NCBI GenBank assembly: GCA_002419385.1
Contig: DIFZ01000025.1
Coordinates: 1 to 64,000, forward strand
Source: Geobacter sp. UBA5735
GTDB lineage: Bacteria > Desulfobacterota > Desulfuromonadia > Geobacterales > Geobacteraceae
DNA: 64,000 nt
Direction: 5' to 3'
Shown: one piece after another, positions 35,745 through 45,751 of the stretch
Layout of the letters: each line of letters opens with the position of its first letter
Position numbering within the stretch: position 1 is the stretch's first letter
Program-made: the position numbers and the translations under genes
The notes under the pieces: generated by a model
Told to the model about the DNA's origin: nothing
The model's input: only the letters and a program-made list of their open reading frames with translations
Database searches by the model: none

Positions 35745-36461
35745 ATGAAATTCTTTACCAGTATGATGCTCCTCTGTTCGTTTGTCGTTACTCCCTGCTT
35801 CATCCCGGCGGCACTGGCCGAGGCTGGAGTCAAGGATGTGATCGCGACCGTTGAGCGCGGCTACAGCTCGCTGAACGATCTGCAGGCCTCTTTTGTGCAG
35901 AAATCATATGTCCCGTCCCTGAAAAGAGATCAGGCCGGCAACGGCACCCTGTTCATCAAGAAAGGCTCCGGAAGTGCAGCCATGTTCCGCTTCGACTACC
36001 GGAAGCCAAAACAGCTCATCGTTTCAGATGGCAGATCCGTCTGGTTCTATCTGCCGGAAAACAGTCAGGTGATGCAGTCCAGCGTCAGGAACATGTTCGA
36101 GGGAGACAACGGAATTGCCCTCAATTACCTGACCGGCATGGGCCGCATTTCCCGCGATTTCAGCATTTCGCCGATGAAAAGGCTGCGTGACCCTTCAGGC
36201 AACTACCTCCTGGAACTGGTACCCAAGAAGCAGGGCAGGAACCTGTCCAAACTCCAGTTGACAGTCTCCGCGGACGCAGTTGCACAATACCTGAAAGACG
36301 GGAACGTGAAGAATACGTTCCCCATTGTCTCATCGGTAGTATTCGACCAGTTCGGCACCAGGACGTCAATCAGTTTCAGCAACGTCAAGGTGAACCGTGG
36401 ATTGAAAAGCTCCCTCTTCACATTCAAGGTGCCGGCGGGGGTCGAAGTGATCAAGCCATAG
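35745..36461 (+). CDS. lolA: Outer-membrane lipoprotein carrier protein LolA
   Basis: A 238-residue protein with a signal peptide (MKFFTSMMLLCSFVVTPCF to about residue 26). The mature part has the LolA pattern: LNDLQASFVQKSYVPSL, GNGTLFIKKGSGSAAMFRFDYRKPKQLIVSDG and SVWFYLPENSQVM. In the Lol pathway LolA carries lipoproteins across the periplasm to the outer membrane. GGAAG precedes the ATG. It would serve lipoproteins such as BamD and the OmpA-like protein in this window. Confidence 0.92.
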   Translation: MKFFTSMMLLCSFVVTPCFIPAALAEAGVKDVIATVERGYSSLNDLQASFVQKSYVPSLKRDQAGNGTLFIKKGSGSAAMFRFDYRKPKQLIVSDGRSVWFYLPENSQVMQSSVRNMFEGDNGIALNYLTGMGRISRDFSISPMKRLRDPSGNYLLELVPKKQGRNLSKLQLTVSADAVAQYLKDGNVKNTFPIVSSVVFDQFGTRTSISFSNVKVNRGLKSSLFTFKVPAGVEVIKP

Positions 36462-36567
36462 GGACGGAAAATAGCGCAAGCTCGTTCCGCAGGGAGAGCC
36501 GGAGCCTGTCCGGATCACTGCAACCCGTTCATGCAAAGAGAAAACAAAAGAGAGGAAAAACAGATAT

Positions 36568-37053
36568 ATGCCGTCATTTGACATAGTCTCACAGATCGAT
36601 ATGCAGGAAGTTGACAATGCCGTCAACCAGACGGTCAAGGAAATCACCCAGCGCTACGATTTCAAAAATTCCAAGAGCGAGGTTACTCTGGAAAAGGATT
36701 CGATCAAGATTCTGGCCGATGACGATTTCCGCCTGAAGGCCATCATCGACATTCTCCAGTCCAAATGCATCAAGCGCGGCGTCTCCCTGAAAGCCCTGAA
36801 CTATGGCAGCGTGGAAACCGCATCGGGCGGGCTCGTCCGCCAGATCGTCACGCTCCAGCAGGGAATTTCCAAGGAAAAAGGCAAGGAGATACTCGCTGCA
36901 ATCAAGGAAACCAAGCTGAAGGTGCAGGGGCAGATCCAGGAAGACCAGGTCAGGGTAACCGGAAAAAACATCGATGATCTCCAGGAAATCATCAAGCTGT
37001 TGAAGGGAACGGACCTGGGAGTCGAAATGCAGTTCATCAATTTCAGACAGTAG
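36568..37053 (+). CDS. yajQ: YajQ-family nucleotide-binding protein
   Basis: A 161-residue protein with the two-ferredoxin-like fold of Yaj[43 protein letters not shown] and [24 protein letters not shown]. Some members bind cyclic-di-GMP and control transcription; whether this one does is not readable from sequence. AGAGAGG lies upstream of the ATG. Confidence 0.92.
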   Translation: MPSFDIVSQIDMQEVDNAVNQTVKEITQRYDFKNSKSEVTLEKDSIKILADDDFRLKAIIDILQSKCIKRGVSLKALNYGSVETASGGLVRQIVTLQQGISKEKGKEILAAIKETKLKVQGQIQEDQVRVTGKNIDDLQEIIKLLKGTDLGVEMQFINFRQ

Positions 37054-37091
37054 GAGCCCGGTCCGTACAGCTCCGTTCACACGAGGTGCCC

Positions 37092-38450
37092 TTGAACGAC
37101 ACGACGAAACAGAAAGTGAGCATGGTCAGCCTTGGTTGCCCGAAGAACCTGGTTGACGCCGAGGTAATGCTCGGCTTCCTCGACCGTGAAGGATACGAGG
37201 TAACCACTGACGAAAAAGACGCCGATATCATTATCGTCAACACCTGCTCCTTCATTAAGGAGGCAAAACAGGAAAGCATCGATGCCATCCTGGATCTGGC
37301 CGACAGGAAACATGACGGCCGCTGCAGCCTCCTGATCGTAACCGGCTGCCTGCCCCAGCGCTACCAGGAAGAGTTGTGCAGAGAGCTTCCTGAAGTAGAC
37401 ATCTTCATCGGAACGGGTGACTATCCGCGAATCGCCGAAATAATTCGCGAGAAACGCGACACCACGGAGCAGCTCTGCTCTATCGGGGACCCCGAATTTC
37501 TTTATGACGATAGCTGGCCGAGGCTCAAATCCTCACCCCTCTATACTGCTTACCTCAAAATTGCCGAGGGGTGTTCCAACTGCTGCTCATACTGTGTCAT
37601 CCCGAGCCTGCGGGGCTCTTACCGTTCCCGACCGCTTGACGGCCTTCTCGCGGAAGCCCGGAGGCTGGTTGACCATGGCGCCAGGGAAATCAACATCATT
37701 GCACAGGACATTACCCGCTACGGAACGGATCTTGGCGATGGAGCATCCCTGGAGACGCTGATACGCAAACTCGCGGAAATCGAAGGCCTGCGCTGGATCC
37801 GCCTTCTCTATGCCTATCCGGACGGCATAACCGACGACCTGATCCGGTTGATCAAGGAAGAAAGGAAAGTCTGCAAGTACCTGGATATACCCCTCCAGCA
37901 CATTAGCGATCCTATCCTGGCAAAAATGAACCGCCGGAGTACATCCCGCCAAATACGGGAGCTGATCGCCAACCTCCGGGAGGAAATCCCCGAAATCGCG
38001 CTCCGCACATCACTCATCGTCGGCTTCCCGGGTGAAACGGAAGACGATTTCAAAGAGCTGCTGCACTTCGTCGACGAAACCCAGTTCGACCGGCTCGGTG
38101 TTTTCTGCTACTCCAGGGAAGAAGGCACCCCGGCGGCTGAAATGCCGGACCAGGTCTCGGAACGGATCAAACGGGAGCGCTACAAGAAGATCATGAAGAC
38201 CCAGGCCCGTCTGTCATTCAAACGCAACCGCCGCCTGACCGGCCACATCGAAGAAGTTCTCGTGGAAGGCTACAGCGAGGAAACCGAACTGCTGCTCAAG
38301 GGAAGATCTTCCCGGCAGGCGCCTGATATCGACGGCCAGGTTTATATAACGGCAGGTACTGCCAACGTGGGAGACATCGTCCCATTGAGGATCACCGACT
38401 CGTCGGATTACGACCTGATCGGCGAGATTATCGAACAGAACTCCAAGTGA
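37092..38450 (+). CDS. rimO: Ribosomal protein S12 methylthiotransferase RimO
   Basis: About 452 residues. A radical SAM enzyme that adds a methylthio group to an aspartate of ribosomal protein S12. Three domains: N-terminal UPF0004 with three cluster cysteines ([20 protein letters not shown]), the radical SAM core with the CxxxCxxC motif in [17 protein letters not shown], and a C-terminal TRAM domain (about 385-450). The start is ambiguous: TTG at 37092 (after GAGGTG), GTG at 37086, or ATG at 37122. I prefer 37092 because family members have a short extension before VSLGCPKN. Confidence 0.93.
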   Translation: MNDTTKQKVSMVSLGCPKNLVDAEVMLGFLDREGYEVTTDEKDADIIIVNTCSFIKEAKQESIDAILDLADRKHDGRCSLLIVTGCLPQRYQEELCRELPEVDIFIGTGDYPRIAEIIREKRDTTEQLCSIGDPEFLYDDSWPRLKSSPLYTAYLKIAEGCSNCCSYCVIPSLRGSYRSRPLDGLLAEARRLVDHGAREINIIAQDITRYGTDLGDGASLETLIRKLAEIEGLRWIRLLYAYPDGITDDLIRLIKEERKVCKYLDIPLQHISDPILAKMNRRSTSRQIRELIANLREEIPEIALRTSLIVGFPGETEDDFKELLHFVDETQFDRLGVFCYSREEGTPAAEMPDQVSERIKRERYKKIMKTQARLSFKRNRRLTGHIEEVLVEGYSEETELLLKGRSSRQAPDIDGQVYITAGTANVGDIVPLRITDSSDYDLIGEIIEQNSK

Positions 38451-38487
38451 GAGGGGAATCAGGAATGCACGTCATAAGGCTTTTTGC

Positions 38488-38515
38488 TTGACAAGCGGTT
38501 AAAGTGCGTTATTAT
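38488..38515 (+). promoter_or_regulatory. Predicted sigma70 promoter for the DksA/TraR gene
   Basis: TTGACA (38488-38493), 16 bases, TATTAT (38510-38515), 75 bases before the ATG. Confidence 0.65.
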
Positions 38516-38589
38516 GTGCAATCCTGATTGGCAGAAGACAATTTCCGTCCGGAACCCCGGACATACAAACCAAGCACGGAGACGACCTG

Positions 38590-39009
38590 ATGGTAGAAAG
38601 AGTTGACGAAATGAAAGCGATCCTCCTGAAATTGAAGGAGGACACCTTGAAGGAAATAAACAAGACGCTGAAATCCACGTCCGACCTCCCCAGCGGGGAG
38701 CCGAGCGGAGACATCTATGACCAGGCTTCCAGCGAACGGGACCGGGAACTGGGATTCATCCTGAACGACCGCGAGCGGGAAAAGCTGCGCAACATCGATG
38801 AAGCGCTGCTGCGCATCGAGGAAGGCGATTACGGCATCTGTGAAGAGTGCGGTTGCGACATCCCTCTCGGCAGACTCAAGGTGATGCCGTTTGCCCACTA
38901 CTGCGTCAAATGCAAGGAAGACATCGAAAAGCTGCAGGCCCAGACCAAGCGCTTCGAAGAAGACCGCGTCTATAACGAAATACCCTTCGGCGAAGAAGAA
39001 GAGGCCTGA
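38590..39009 (+). CDS. DksA/TraR-family zinc-finger transcription regulator
   Basis: A 139-residue protein with a long N-terminal coiled-coil hairpin and a C-terminal C4 zinc finger (CEECGCDIPLGRLKVMPFAHYCVKC). DksA proteins enter the RNA polymerase secondary channel and work with ppGpp. The coiled-coil tip region (IYDQASSERDRELGFIL) keeps acidic residues where DksA has its functional Asp pair; the exact equivalence is uncertain. It has its own promoter and is followed by a terminator. Confidence 0.9.
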   Translation: MVERVDEMKAILLKLKEDTLKEINKTLKSTSDLPSGEPSGDIYDQASSERDRELGFILNDREREKLRNIDEALLRIEEGDYGICEECGCDIPLGRLKVMPFAHYCVKCKEDIEKLQAQTKRFEEDRVYNEIPFGEEEEA

Positions 39010-39030
39010 GCAACGTTTCACTACTGCCTG

Positions 39031-39070
39031 CAAAAAAAGGGCGTCCCCGTGGGGAGACGCCCTTTTTTTG
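39031..39070. terminator. Bidirectional Rho-independent terminator between the DksA/TraR gene and kup
   Basis: A7, stem GGGCGTCCCC / GGGGAGACGCCC, T7. It is symmetric, so it works on both strands for the convergent genes. Confidence 0.9.
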
Positions 39071-39082
39071 CAGCTTCTTCAG

Positions 39083-40903
39083 TCACATTTCGACTCGCGT
39101 TACTACCCCTTGCAACCTGCTGGCCGGCAGCTTGTTGAACTGCACGAAGTTGGGGGTCAGTTTCTTGATCACACTGAACACCTTCCAGACAGGATTGGCC
39201 GTATTGATGTCCTCGATGCCGTAGAAAATCACCTTTTCCTTGATACCGTTCGCCTTCAGGATGTTTTCTATATCCAGCACTGCAATGTAACCGGCCCTCA
39301 CCTCCAGGGCCTCGAGACCCGGCCCCAGGTCTTTCATGAGGGTCGTCTTGACGCCGAAGGGTTCATCGGTCCTGACAATTGAAATCAGGATGTTTCTTTC
39401 GTAGACAATGTTGCTACGGATCATGCAATGGATCATGTATGGCGGTATGACATTCCATTCACGGGCAAAAAAGAGGGCCGTGCCCGACAGCACTCTCCCC
39501 GCTTCGTAAATCTGCTCGTAGCTTGTCTTGAACGTGTCGATATCAAGGGGTCTCAATGCCAGATAGAGGTTGCGCTGACCCTTGGTCCAGATGAGAATGG
39601 TGGCAAGGGGAAATGAGGCGAGAATGATGGACCAGTAAGCCCCATGGGGAAGCTTCGTCAGGGTGGAGGCAAGATAGACGAAGTCGAGCATGCACACCAG
39701 GACCGCGATGGGCACCTTCCATTTCTTGTTGGTCCGGGAGAAGATCATGATCATCATCAGGCTGGTAATGGTCATTGATCCGGTAACTGCCATGCCGTAT
39801 GCTGCCGCAAGGTTGGCGGAGCGCTGAAAAATGAGCATGATGAAAATAACTGCGCACATGAGGCTCCAGTTGATGAAGCCGATGTATATCTGGGACTTGA
39901 GCAGATGGGAGGTATAGTCGACCTTCATCAGCGGCATGAGCCGGGTCGTTATGCCCTGGTAGACGATGGAAAAAACGCCGCTTATGACTGCCTGGGATGC
40001 AATGACCGTTGCCATTATGGTCAGTATCAGGAACGGGATGTAGAGGGCCGGGACCTGTGACTTGACCATGCCGAACAGCAGGTTCTTCGCTTCCGGGTTT
40101 GCCAGGATGAAGGCACCTTGGCCGAGATAGTTGATGACGAGCGCGACAAAGACGAAATACCAGGCCCTGATGATCGGCTTCCTGCCCAGGTGGCCCATAT
40201 CTGCATAGAGAGCCTCTCCGCCCGTGGCACAGAGTATCACCTCGGACAGGACGATAAAACCGGCCAGACCGTTGTTAAGCAGGAATTGTACGGCATGGTG
40301 CGGGCTGACGGCCATGATTATGTCCGGCGCCCCCATCAGGGAAACAAGACCGCTCATGGTAAGGACCAGGAACCAGATCACCATGACCGGGCCGAAAACA
40401 GCCGCGACCTTGTCGGTTCCCTTGTATTGCATGACGAACAGGCCAATCGCTATGCACACGCCGATAAGCGTCAACGTCCCCTGGTGGAGTCCGGCAACTC
40501 CAGGGATGAGGAGTATGCCCTCGACAGCCGACATGATGCTGATGGCGGGAGTGATGACTCCGTCACCCAGCAGGAGGGAGACTCCGACAAAGGAGAGGAA
40601 CCCTCCAAACGCGAGCAGCCGTCCGGATTTGAGGAGTTTTATCAGTATCTCCCGAAGGACGATTTCTCCTCCCTGACCCTTGCGGCCGAGGCTCATGGCC
40701 AGCCAGGAGTACTCCACCGTGACCAGCAACGTCAGTGTCCAGAACACAAGCGACAGGATACCGAAAACGTTTTCCCTTGTCGGTGTTGTCAAGGCAAAAA
40801 TTACCGTCAAGGTATAGATCGGGCTCGTGCCGATGTCGCCGAACACCAGCCCCATGGATTTGACTATACCGCCCCAGAAGGGTCCCTCATGGCCTGCTTT
40901 CAC
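39083..40903 (-). CDS. kup: KUP/HAK/KT-family potassium transporter
   Basis: A 606-residue inner-membrane potassium uptake protein, probably proton-coupled. About 12 membrane helices fill residues 15-445; the N-terminal signature is [15 protein letters not shown], and [17 protein letters not shown] lies near the middle of the membrane domain. A cytoplasmic C-terminal domain of about 160 residues follows. It starts with a GTG at 40903 overlapping the stop of the acyl-CoA synthetase gene (GTGA), so it should be cotranslated with that gene, an unusual pairing. Confidence 0.94.
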   Translation of the reverse strand: MKAGHEGPFWGGIVKSMGLVFGDIGTSPIYTLTVIFALTTPTRENVFGILSLVFWTLTLLVTVEYSWLAMSLGRKGQGGEIVLREILIKLLKSGRLLAFGGFLSFVGVSLLLGDGVITPAISIMSAVEGILLIPGVAGLHQGTLTLIGVCIAIGLFVMQYKGTDKVAAVFGPVMVIWFLVLTMSGLVSLMGAPDIIMAVSPHHAVQFLLNNGLAGFIVLSEVILCATGGEALYADMGHLGRKPIIRAWYFVFVALVINYLGQGAFILANPEAKNLLFGMVKSQVPALYIPFLILTIMATVIASQAVISGVFSIVYQGITTRLMPLMKVDYTSHLLKSQIYIGFINWSLMCAVIFIMLIFQRSANLAAAYGMAVTGSMTITSLMMIMIFSRTNKKWKVPIAVLVCMLDFVYLASTLTKLPHGAYWSIILASFPLATILIWTKGQRNLYLALRPLDIDTFKTSYEQIYEAGRVLSGTALFFAREWNVIPPYMIHCMIRSNIVYERNILISIVRTDEPFGVKTTLMKDLGPGLEALEVRAGYIAVLDIENILKANGIKEKVIFYGIEDINTANPVWKVFSVIKKLTPNFVQFNKLPASRLQGVVTRVEM

Positions 40904-42576
40904 GGCGTGCCGGCCCCCGTGTCACCCTTGTCTTTTTCACGGATCTCAACCCGCCGGATCTTGCCGCTGATGGTTTTCGGCAGTTCGGGGAGGAACTCGA
41001 TGATGCGGGGATATTTGTACGGCGCTGTCAGCTTGCGCACATGTTCCTGGAGCTCCTCAACCAGGTCCTCGCCCGGAGAGTAATCACGTGTCAGAACCAC
41101 GGTCGCTTTCACGATCTGGCCGCGTATCTCGTCCGGTACTGCAGTGATAGCGCATTCCATGACCGCCGGGTGCTCCAGCAGGGCGCTCTCCACTTCAAAA
41201 GGGCCGATGCGGTATCCCGAACTCTTGATAACGTCGTCGGAACGACCCACGAACCAGTAGTAACCGTCCTCGTCGCGCCAGGCCATGTCTCCGGTATAAT
41301 AGATATCGTCGTGCCAGACCTTGGAGGTCATGTCCGGGTCGCGGTGATAGCCGCTGAACATCCCCACCGGCTTTACCCGCCCGGTCCGAATGATTATCTG
41401 CCCTTCCTCGCCGACCTCACAGGATTTCAGTTCATCGTCGACGATGTCCATGTCGTACATGGGCGACGGCTTGCCCATGGAGCCCGGCTTCGGCTCCATC
41501 CATGGATAGGTGGCTATGGCGAGCGTGCATTCAGTCTGTCCGTACCCTTCCATGAGCCGTAGTCCCGTCTTCTTCAGGAACTGGTTGTACACCTCCGGAT
41601 TGAGGGGTTCCCCCGCAATCACGCAGTACTTGAGCTTCGACAGGTCGAACGGGGAGAAGTCCTCCTTGATGAGAAAGCGATAGATGGTGGGAGGCGCACA
41701 GAAGGTGTTGATGCCGTATCGGGCAATGACTTCCAGGAGGTTGCGCGGCGAGAATTTGTCGTAGTCATACACGAAAACGATACCGCCGCTCAGCCACTGG
41801 CCGTATATCTTTCCCCATACCGCCTTGGCCCATCCGGTATCGGCAATGGTCAAATGTATGCCGCCATCCATGACGCTCTGCCAGAATTTGGCGGTCAGGA
41901 TGTGCCCCAGGGGATAGACGAAGTCATGACGGACCATCTTCGGCATGCCCGTGGTGCCGGAAGTGAAGTACAGCAGAGAAATGTCATCGTTGACCGGGGC
42001 GGCAGTTCCCATCGGGCGCGCGAAATCTGCCGATGATCTTTCAAGTTCCCTGGAGAAATTGAACCAGCCTTCCCGCTCGCAATCCAGAACCGCCTTATAG
42101 TTCATGGTCGGGGATTTGTCTTCAGCCTCGTCGACGTGACGCAGCACCTCAGGATCATTGACGGCGACCACCATTTTGATGTCGGCAGCATTATTGCGGT
42201 AGATTATGTCCTTGGTAGTCAGGAGATGGGTGGCGGGAATGCTTATTGCGCCGAGTTTATGCAGCCCGAGCAGGCAGAACCAGAACTCGTACCTTCTCTT
42301 CAGTATGAGCATGACCGGATCGCCCTTGCCGATGCCGACAGACTGGAAAAAGGAAGCCGCCTTGTCGCTGTAGAGCTTGAGCTGACCGAACGTGAAAATG
42401 GACTCGTTGCCCTGGTCATCGCACCAGATCAGGGCAATCCTGTCGGGTTCGCGTCGGGCGATCTCGTCAGCCACGTCATAGGCGAAGTTGAATGAATCGG
42501 GTACCGATATGGAAAAATTATCGACAAAATCTTCGTAAGAATCGTAGTTCACGCGGGCGACAAACCGTTCAAGCAT
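40900..42576 (-). CDS. AMP-forming acyl-CoA synthetase
   Basis: A 558-residue adenylate-forming enzyme that activates a carboxylic or fatty acid to its CoA thioester. It has the P-loop-like [15 protein letters not shown] (about 202-216), [14 protein letters not shown], the hinge [33 protein letters not shown], and the C-terminal catalytic lysine in [15 protein letters not shown]. The sequence resembles medium-chain acyl-CoA synthetases (ACSM type) more than acetyl-CoA synthetase. The neighbouring FadL porin and XRE-cupin regulator suggest fatty-acid or aromatic-acid use. GAGGTG precedes the ATG. Confidence 0.9.
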   Translation of the reverse strand: MLERFVARVNYDSYEDFVDNFSISVPDSFNFAYDVADEIARREPDRIALIWCDDQGNESIFTFGQLKLYSDKAASFFQSVGIGKGDPVMLILKRRYEFWFCLLGLHKLGAISIPATHLLTTKDIIYRNNAADIKMVVAVNDPEVLRHVDEAEDKSPTMNYKAVLDCEREGWFNFSRELERSSADFARPMGTAAPVNDDISLLYFTSGTTGMPKMVRHDFVYPLGHILTAKFWQSVMDGGIHLTIADTGWAKAVWGKIYGQWLSGGIVFVYDYDKFSPRNLLEVIARYGINTFCAPPTIYRFLIKEDFSPFDLSKLKYCVIAGEPLNPEVYNQFLKKTGLRLMEGYGQTECTLAIATYPWMEPKPGSMGKPSPMYDMDIVDDELKSCEVGEEGQIIIRTGRVKPVGMFSGYHRDPDMTSKVWHDDIYYTGDMAWRDEDGYYWFVGRSDDVIKSSGYRIGPFEVESALLEHPAVMECAITAVPDEIRGQIVKATVVLTRDYSPGEDLVEELQEHVRKLTAPYKYPRIIEFLPELPKTISGKIRRVEIREKDKGDTGAGTP

Positions 42577-42664
42577 GGTAGAGACACCTCATATCTCTTC
42601 GGCTGCGAAAATGCACCGGACAAACCTTCCGGAACTCACGGGCACCACAGCCGGCAGTTTCATA

Positions 42665-43219
42665 TCAGAAAATGATTGCCAGAAAACGTGACGTCCTGTT
42701 ATCCAGAGCCTGCATTCCATGGGGATGGCTGGAGTCGAAGTAGAGCGAATCCCCGGGATTCAGGATCAGCTCGTGGCCGTCGATAATGATCTTCAACCTG
42801 CCTTCCAGCACGTAATTGAATTCCTGGCCCGGATGGCTGTTGAACGAGACCGCGGCGCCGGGCTGCTCAGGATCGACGGTCACCAGGAACGGCTCAGCTG
42901 TCTTGTGGATGAAATTGGCAGCAAGATTCTGGTATTTGTATGCCTTTCTCCGTTCAACGCTTACCCCTTTACCGCATCGAACCAGGGAATAGACATGGAG
43001 CCTGGGGCTCTCGCCGGTCAGCAGGTCGGTCAACTCGACCGAGAACCTGTGGGCAATCTTGAACAGGAAACCCACGGGAATGTCCACTTCGCCGCTTTCA
43101 TAGCGCTGGTAGTCCTCACGGGACACTCCCAGCTCATGGGCCAGGCTTTCCGGCGAAACTCCCGCTATCTCGCGAAGGTCCCTGATGCGCATGGCAACAT
43201 TTTTGACGTTCTCCGGCAT
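42665..43219 (-). CDS. XRE-family transcription regulator with cupin domain
   Basis: A 184-residue regulator: helix-turn-helix (about 10-65: IRDLREIAGVSPESLAHELGVSREDYQRYESGEVDIPVG) plus a C-terminal cupin sensing barrel (about 110-184: HPGQEFNYVLEGRLKIIIDGHELILNPGDSLYFDSSHPHGM). Such regulators usually sense a small metabolite and control the adjacent gene. It lies between the FadL gene and the acyl-CoA synthetase on the same strand and probably regulates one or both. AGGAGG lies before the ATG. Confidence 0.92.
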   Translation of the reverse strand: MPENVKNVAMRIRDLREIAGVSPESLAHELGVSREDYQRYESGEVDIPVGFLFKIAHRFSVELTDLLTGESPRLHVYSLVRCGKGVSVERRKAYKYQNLAANFIHKTAEPFLVTVDPEQPGAAVSFNSHPGQEFNYVLEGRLKIIIDGHELILNPGDSLYFDSSHPHGMQALDNRTSRFLAIIF

Positions 43220-43321
43220 GCTGGAACTCCTCCCTTGCCATTGAAATGCTCCGGCCGAAGCAAGCCGCGAACGGCCGAAGCGACAGTGTCATAGAAGTAG
43301 CACTTTTATGGAAAAATGCAA

Positions 43322-44599
43322 TCAGTATTTGAAGACAAGACTGGCTGCCAGCAGATGTATGTCCGACGTGTACTTGCCGTTGGCCGTGCCGGAACCTGGC
43401 AGGCCGAACGGGTCGCCGACCATGTTGGACTTGGTGCGGCTCTCCAGCTTCTGGTAGGCATAGCTGAGCGACAGGATGAGTTTATTGAAGGTGAGTTCCG
43501 TACCGACACAGAAAAGGTGGGTGTCCGCATCGGGTATGGACGGTTCGAAGGTTTCGTCGGGGACGGGGTTGTCGCTGTACAGGTACCCTGCCAGCAGGGA
43601 GATGGTATCATTGAACCGGTACCGGGCGCCGACATTGTAGGCGAATGTGCTCTTCCAGTTTTTCTGAGCTGCCTGGGACGTTCCGTTATCGAACGTTACC
43701 CGGAGCTGGCGGAACGAAGACCAGTCCTCCCAGCGGACGCCCGCCTCCAGGACCAGCGGAGCGAAACCCGAATAGCTGATGCCGGCCGATACCTGCTGCG
43801 GAAGCGTCAGGTCAGCCTTACCCGAGGCGTTGACCAGGACAGGCGCAAACTGCGTGGCATAGCTGCCCGTTCCCTTCACCCCGATCTTTACTTCACTCCT
43901 GTAGGACGCGCCGATGGAAACGGTATCGCTCACATCGTACAGAAACCCGATATTGAACCCGACGCCTGTGCCGTCCCCGGCAAACTTGAAGCCGTTGTCG
44001 GGAAGGATGTCAGGCCCGAAAATGCCGCCCAGTGCAAAGTTCAGCCCATTCATATTGACGTTTTTCTCCAACGTCGTATCCAGGTAGACGATGTCGAGTC
44101 CGGCAGCCAATGCCAGTCTTGGTGTGATTTTAACCGAAACAACAGGATTGAAGGCCATGGTCAGCATTTCCGAATTGGTGGCAAGATATCGGCCTTCCCA
44201 GGTCGTGCCCCAGTCAGTGCCGAGACCAAACGGGGAAAAAACGCCGAAACCAACACTTACACGGTCGGAAATCTTGTGGGTGATGAAAAACGTGCTCGGA
44301 TAGAAAACCGCATCCTTCGTCTCCGCCCCCTGGCCAGAAACGCAGGAAAACTCCCGCGACGGAAACAGCAGGGTAGTGCCGATCTCGAACTGCGTCCCGT
44401 CAAGCCGGTTGATGAGGGCCGGATTGTAAAACACGCTCGACGGGTCCTCACCATGTGCTGTCACTGCTGCTGCCTCACCCAACGGTGCCGCGCCATGAGT
44501 AAAGATGCCGAAGCCGGATGCCAGTGAACCCGTCGGCAGCCATGCGACGCTGCACAGTGCTGCCGCCAGCGTCTTCCAGAAGGAGAATCTCAGCGACAT
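43322..44599 (-). CDS. OmpP1/FadL/TodX-family outer-membrane transporter
   Basis: A 425-residue outer-membrane beta-barrel with a signal peptide (cut about after GSLASG), the N-terminal hatch region with EDPSSVFYNPALINRL, many alternating beta strands, and a terminal aromatic strand LLAASLVFKY. FadL proteins move hydrophobic compounds such as long-chain fatty acids or aromatics across the outer membrane. The neighbouring acyl-CoA synthetase fits with uptake then activation; the substrate cannot be read here. Confidence 0.9.
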   Translation of the reverse strand: MSLRFSFWKTLAAALCSVAWLPTGSLASGFGIFTHGAAPLGEAAAVTAHGEDPSSVFYNPALINRLDGTQFEIGTTLLFPSREFSCVSGQGAETKDAVFYPSTFFITHKISDRVSVGFGVFSPFGLGTDWGTTWEGRYLATNSEMLTMAFNPVVSVKITPRLALAAGLDIVYLDTTLEKNVNMNGLNFALGGIFGPDILPDNGFKFAGDGTGVGFNIGFLYDVSDTVSIGASYRSEVKIGVKGTGSYATQFAPVLVNASGKADLTLPQQVSAGISYSGFAPLVLEAGVRWEDWSSFRQLRVTFDNGTSQAAQKNWKSTFAYNVGARYRFNDTISLLAGYLYSDNPVPDETFEPSIPDADTHLFCVGTELTFNKLILSLSYAYQKLESRTKSNMVGDPFGLPGSGTANGKYTSDIHLLAASLVFKY

Positions 44600-44663
44600 A
44601 AGCTACTCCTGTTCTCAGGATAACCCAATCCATCCCACCAGACGTTATCTTAATATTTCCCAA

Positions 44664-44692
44664 TAAATACACATCGCCAGATTCAGTATCAA
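44664..44692 (-). promoter_or_regulatory. Predicted sigma70 promoter for the FadL-family gene
   Basis: Minus strand TTGATA (44692-44687), 17 bases, TATTTA (44669-44664). Confidence 0.55.
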
Positions 44693-44937
44693 ACCATGCG
44701 ATTATTCATAAGTCAAATCAATTTTACATACCGTAGACGCTCTATTTGTGGCGATCCATCCACAACATAACGGAATTTAACATTATAAAATAATCATTGT
44801 TATACGTGATCTTCATGTGGATTTATTACGCCTTGCGCAGAAAAACTATCTTGCCTGCATATGATCGCGGTGGTATAAGTTTGAATTTGCCTTGATCGTT
44901 CACCATCCTGAAACCGAAAAAAGATGCGGAGCCCGGA
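44693..44937. other. AT-rich divergent intergenic region
   Basis: The whole gap between the FadL gene and the methyltransferase (44600-44937) has no reading frame I can support. It holds the FadL promoter and a candidate promoter for the methyltransferase. It is clearly AT-richer than its surroundings. Confidence 0.5.
44851..44879 (+). promoter_or_regulatory. Predicted sigma70 promoter for the methyltransferase gene
   Basis: TTGCCT (44851-44856), 17 bases, TATAAG (44874-44879), 59 bases before the ATG. Confidence 0.5.
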
Positions 44938-45747
44938 ATGCACAAAAAAGAATACCTCATGGAAAATGCCGAGGAAGCCACACGACTGGACCTGAAAACC
45001 GACGGGAAGACAATCAACCGGCAGGCCCTGTGGGCAGGGCTCAGACCGGGAATGCGTGTGGCGGATATCGGATCGGGGTCCGGGATTACCACCTCATATC
45101 TGCATGCGCTTGTCCAACCCGGGGGCACGGTCACCGGAGTGGATGCTTCCGGAGAAAGAATCGCCCATGCACTGACCCGATACGGGCATGACGGCATCAG
45201 TTTTCACCAGAGAGACATGCTCAAGCCACTCGATGACCTGGGACAGTTCGATTTCGTCTGGGTCCGGTTCGTGCTGGAATATTTCAGGAGCAACAGCGAT
45301 GATCTTGTCAGGAACATCTCGCGAATCGTGAAGCCGGGGGGCATACTCTGCCTGGTTGACCTGGACCACAACTGCCTGAACCACCACGGCATGTCACCGA
45401 GGCTGGAAAAAACCCTGTTCGGCATCATAGAAGGCTTGCAGGAGAGGGCAAACTTCGACCCTTATGCAGGCAGAAAGCTTTATTCTTATCTCTATGACAT
45501 CGGGTTTGAGGAAATAAACGTGGATGTTTCGGCCCACCACCTGATTTACGGGTCACTTCAGGAAGCAGACGCTTTCAACTGGATGAAAAAGGTGGAAGTT
45601 GCGCCGAAGAAAATCGGTTACGCATTTACAGAGTATGAAGGTGGTTACGAGCAGTTTCTTGCAGAGTTCAGGAGTTTCTTCAATGATCCGCGAAGATTCA
45701 CCTATTCCCCCATCATTTCCTGCAGGGGGAGAAAGCCGTTGAACTAA
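44938..45747 (+). CDS. Class I SAM-dependent methyltransferase
   Basis: A 269-residue protein with methyltransferase motif I VADIGSGSGITTSYL (about residues 41-55), motif II GVDASGERI, FDFVWVRFVLEYF and VKPGGILCLVDLDHN. The C-terminal 100 residues may bind the substrate. This fold class includes ubiquinone/menaquinone and small-molecule methyltransferases, and the substrate cannot be told. It is convergent with the large GAF/HD-GYP/PilZ gene, ending 5 bases from it. Confidence 0.85.
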   Translation: MHKKEYLMENAEEATRLDLKTDGKTINRQALWAGLRPGMRVADIGSGSGITTSYLHALVQPGGTVTGVDASGERIAHALTRYGHDGISFHQRDMLKPLDDLGQFDFVWVRFVLEYFRSNSDDLVRNISRIVKPGGILCLVDLDHNCLNHHGMSPRLEKTLFGIIEGLQERANFDPYAGRKLYSYLYDIGFEEINVDVSAHHLIYGSLQEADAFNWMKKVEVAPKKIGYAFTEYEGGYEQFLAEFRSFFNDPRRFTYSPIISCRGRKPLN

Positions 45748-45751
45748 TCAT

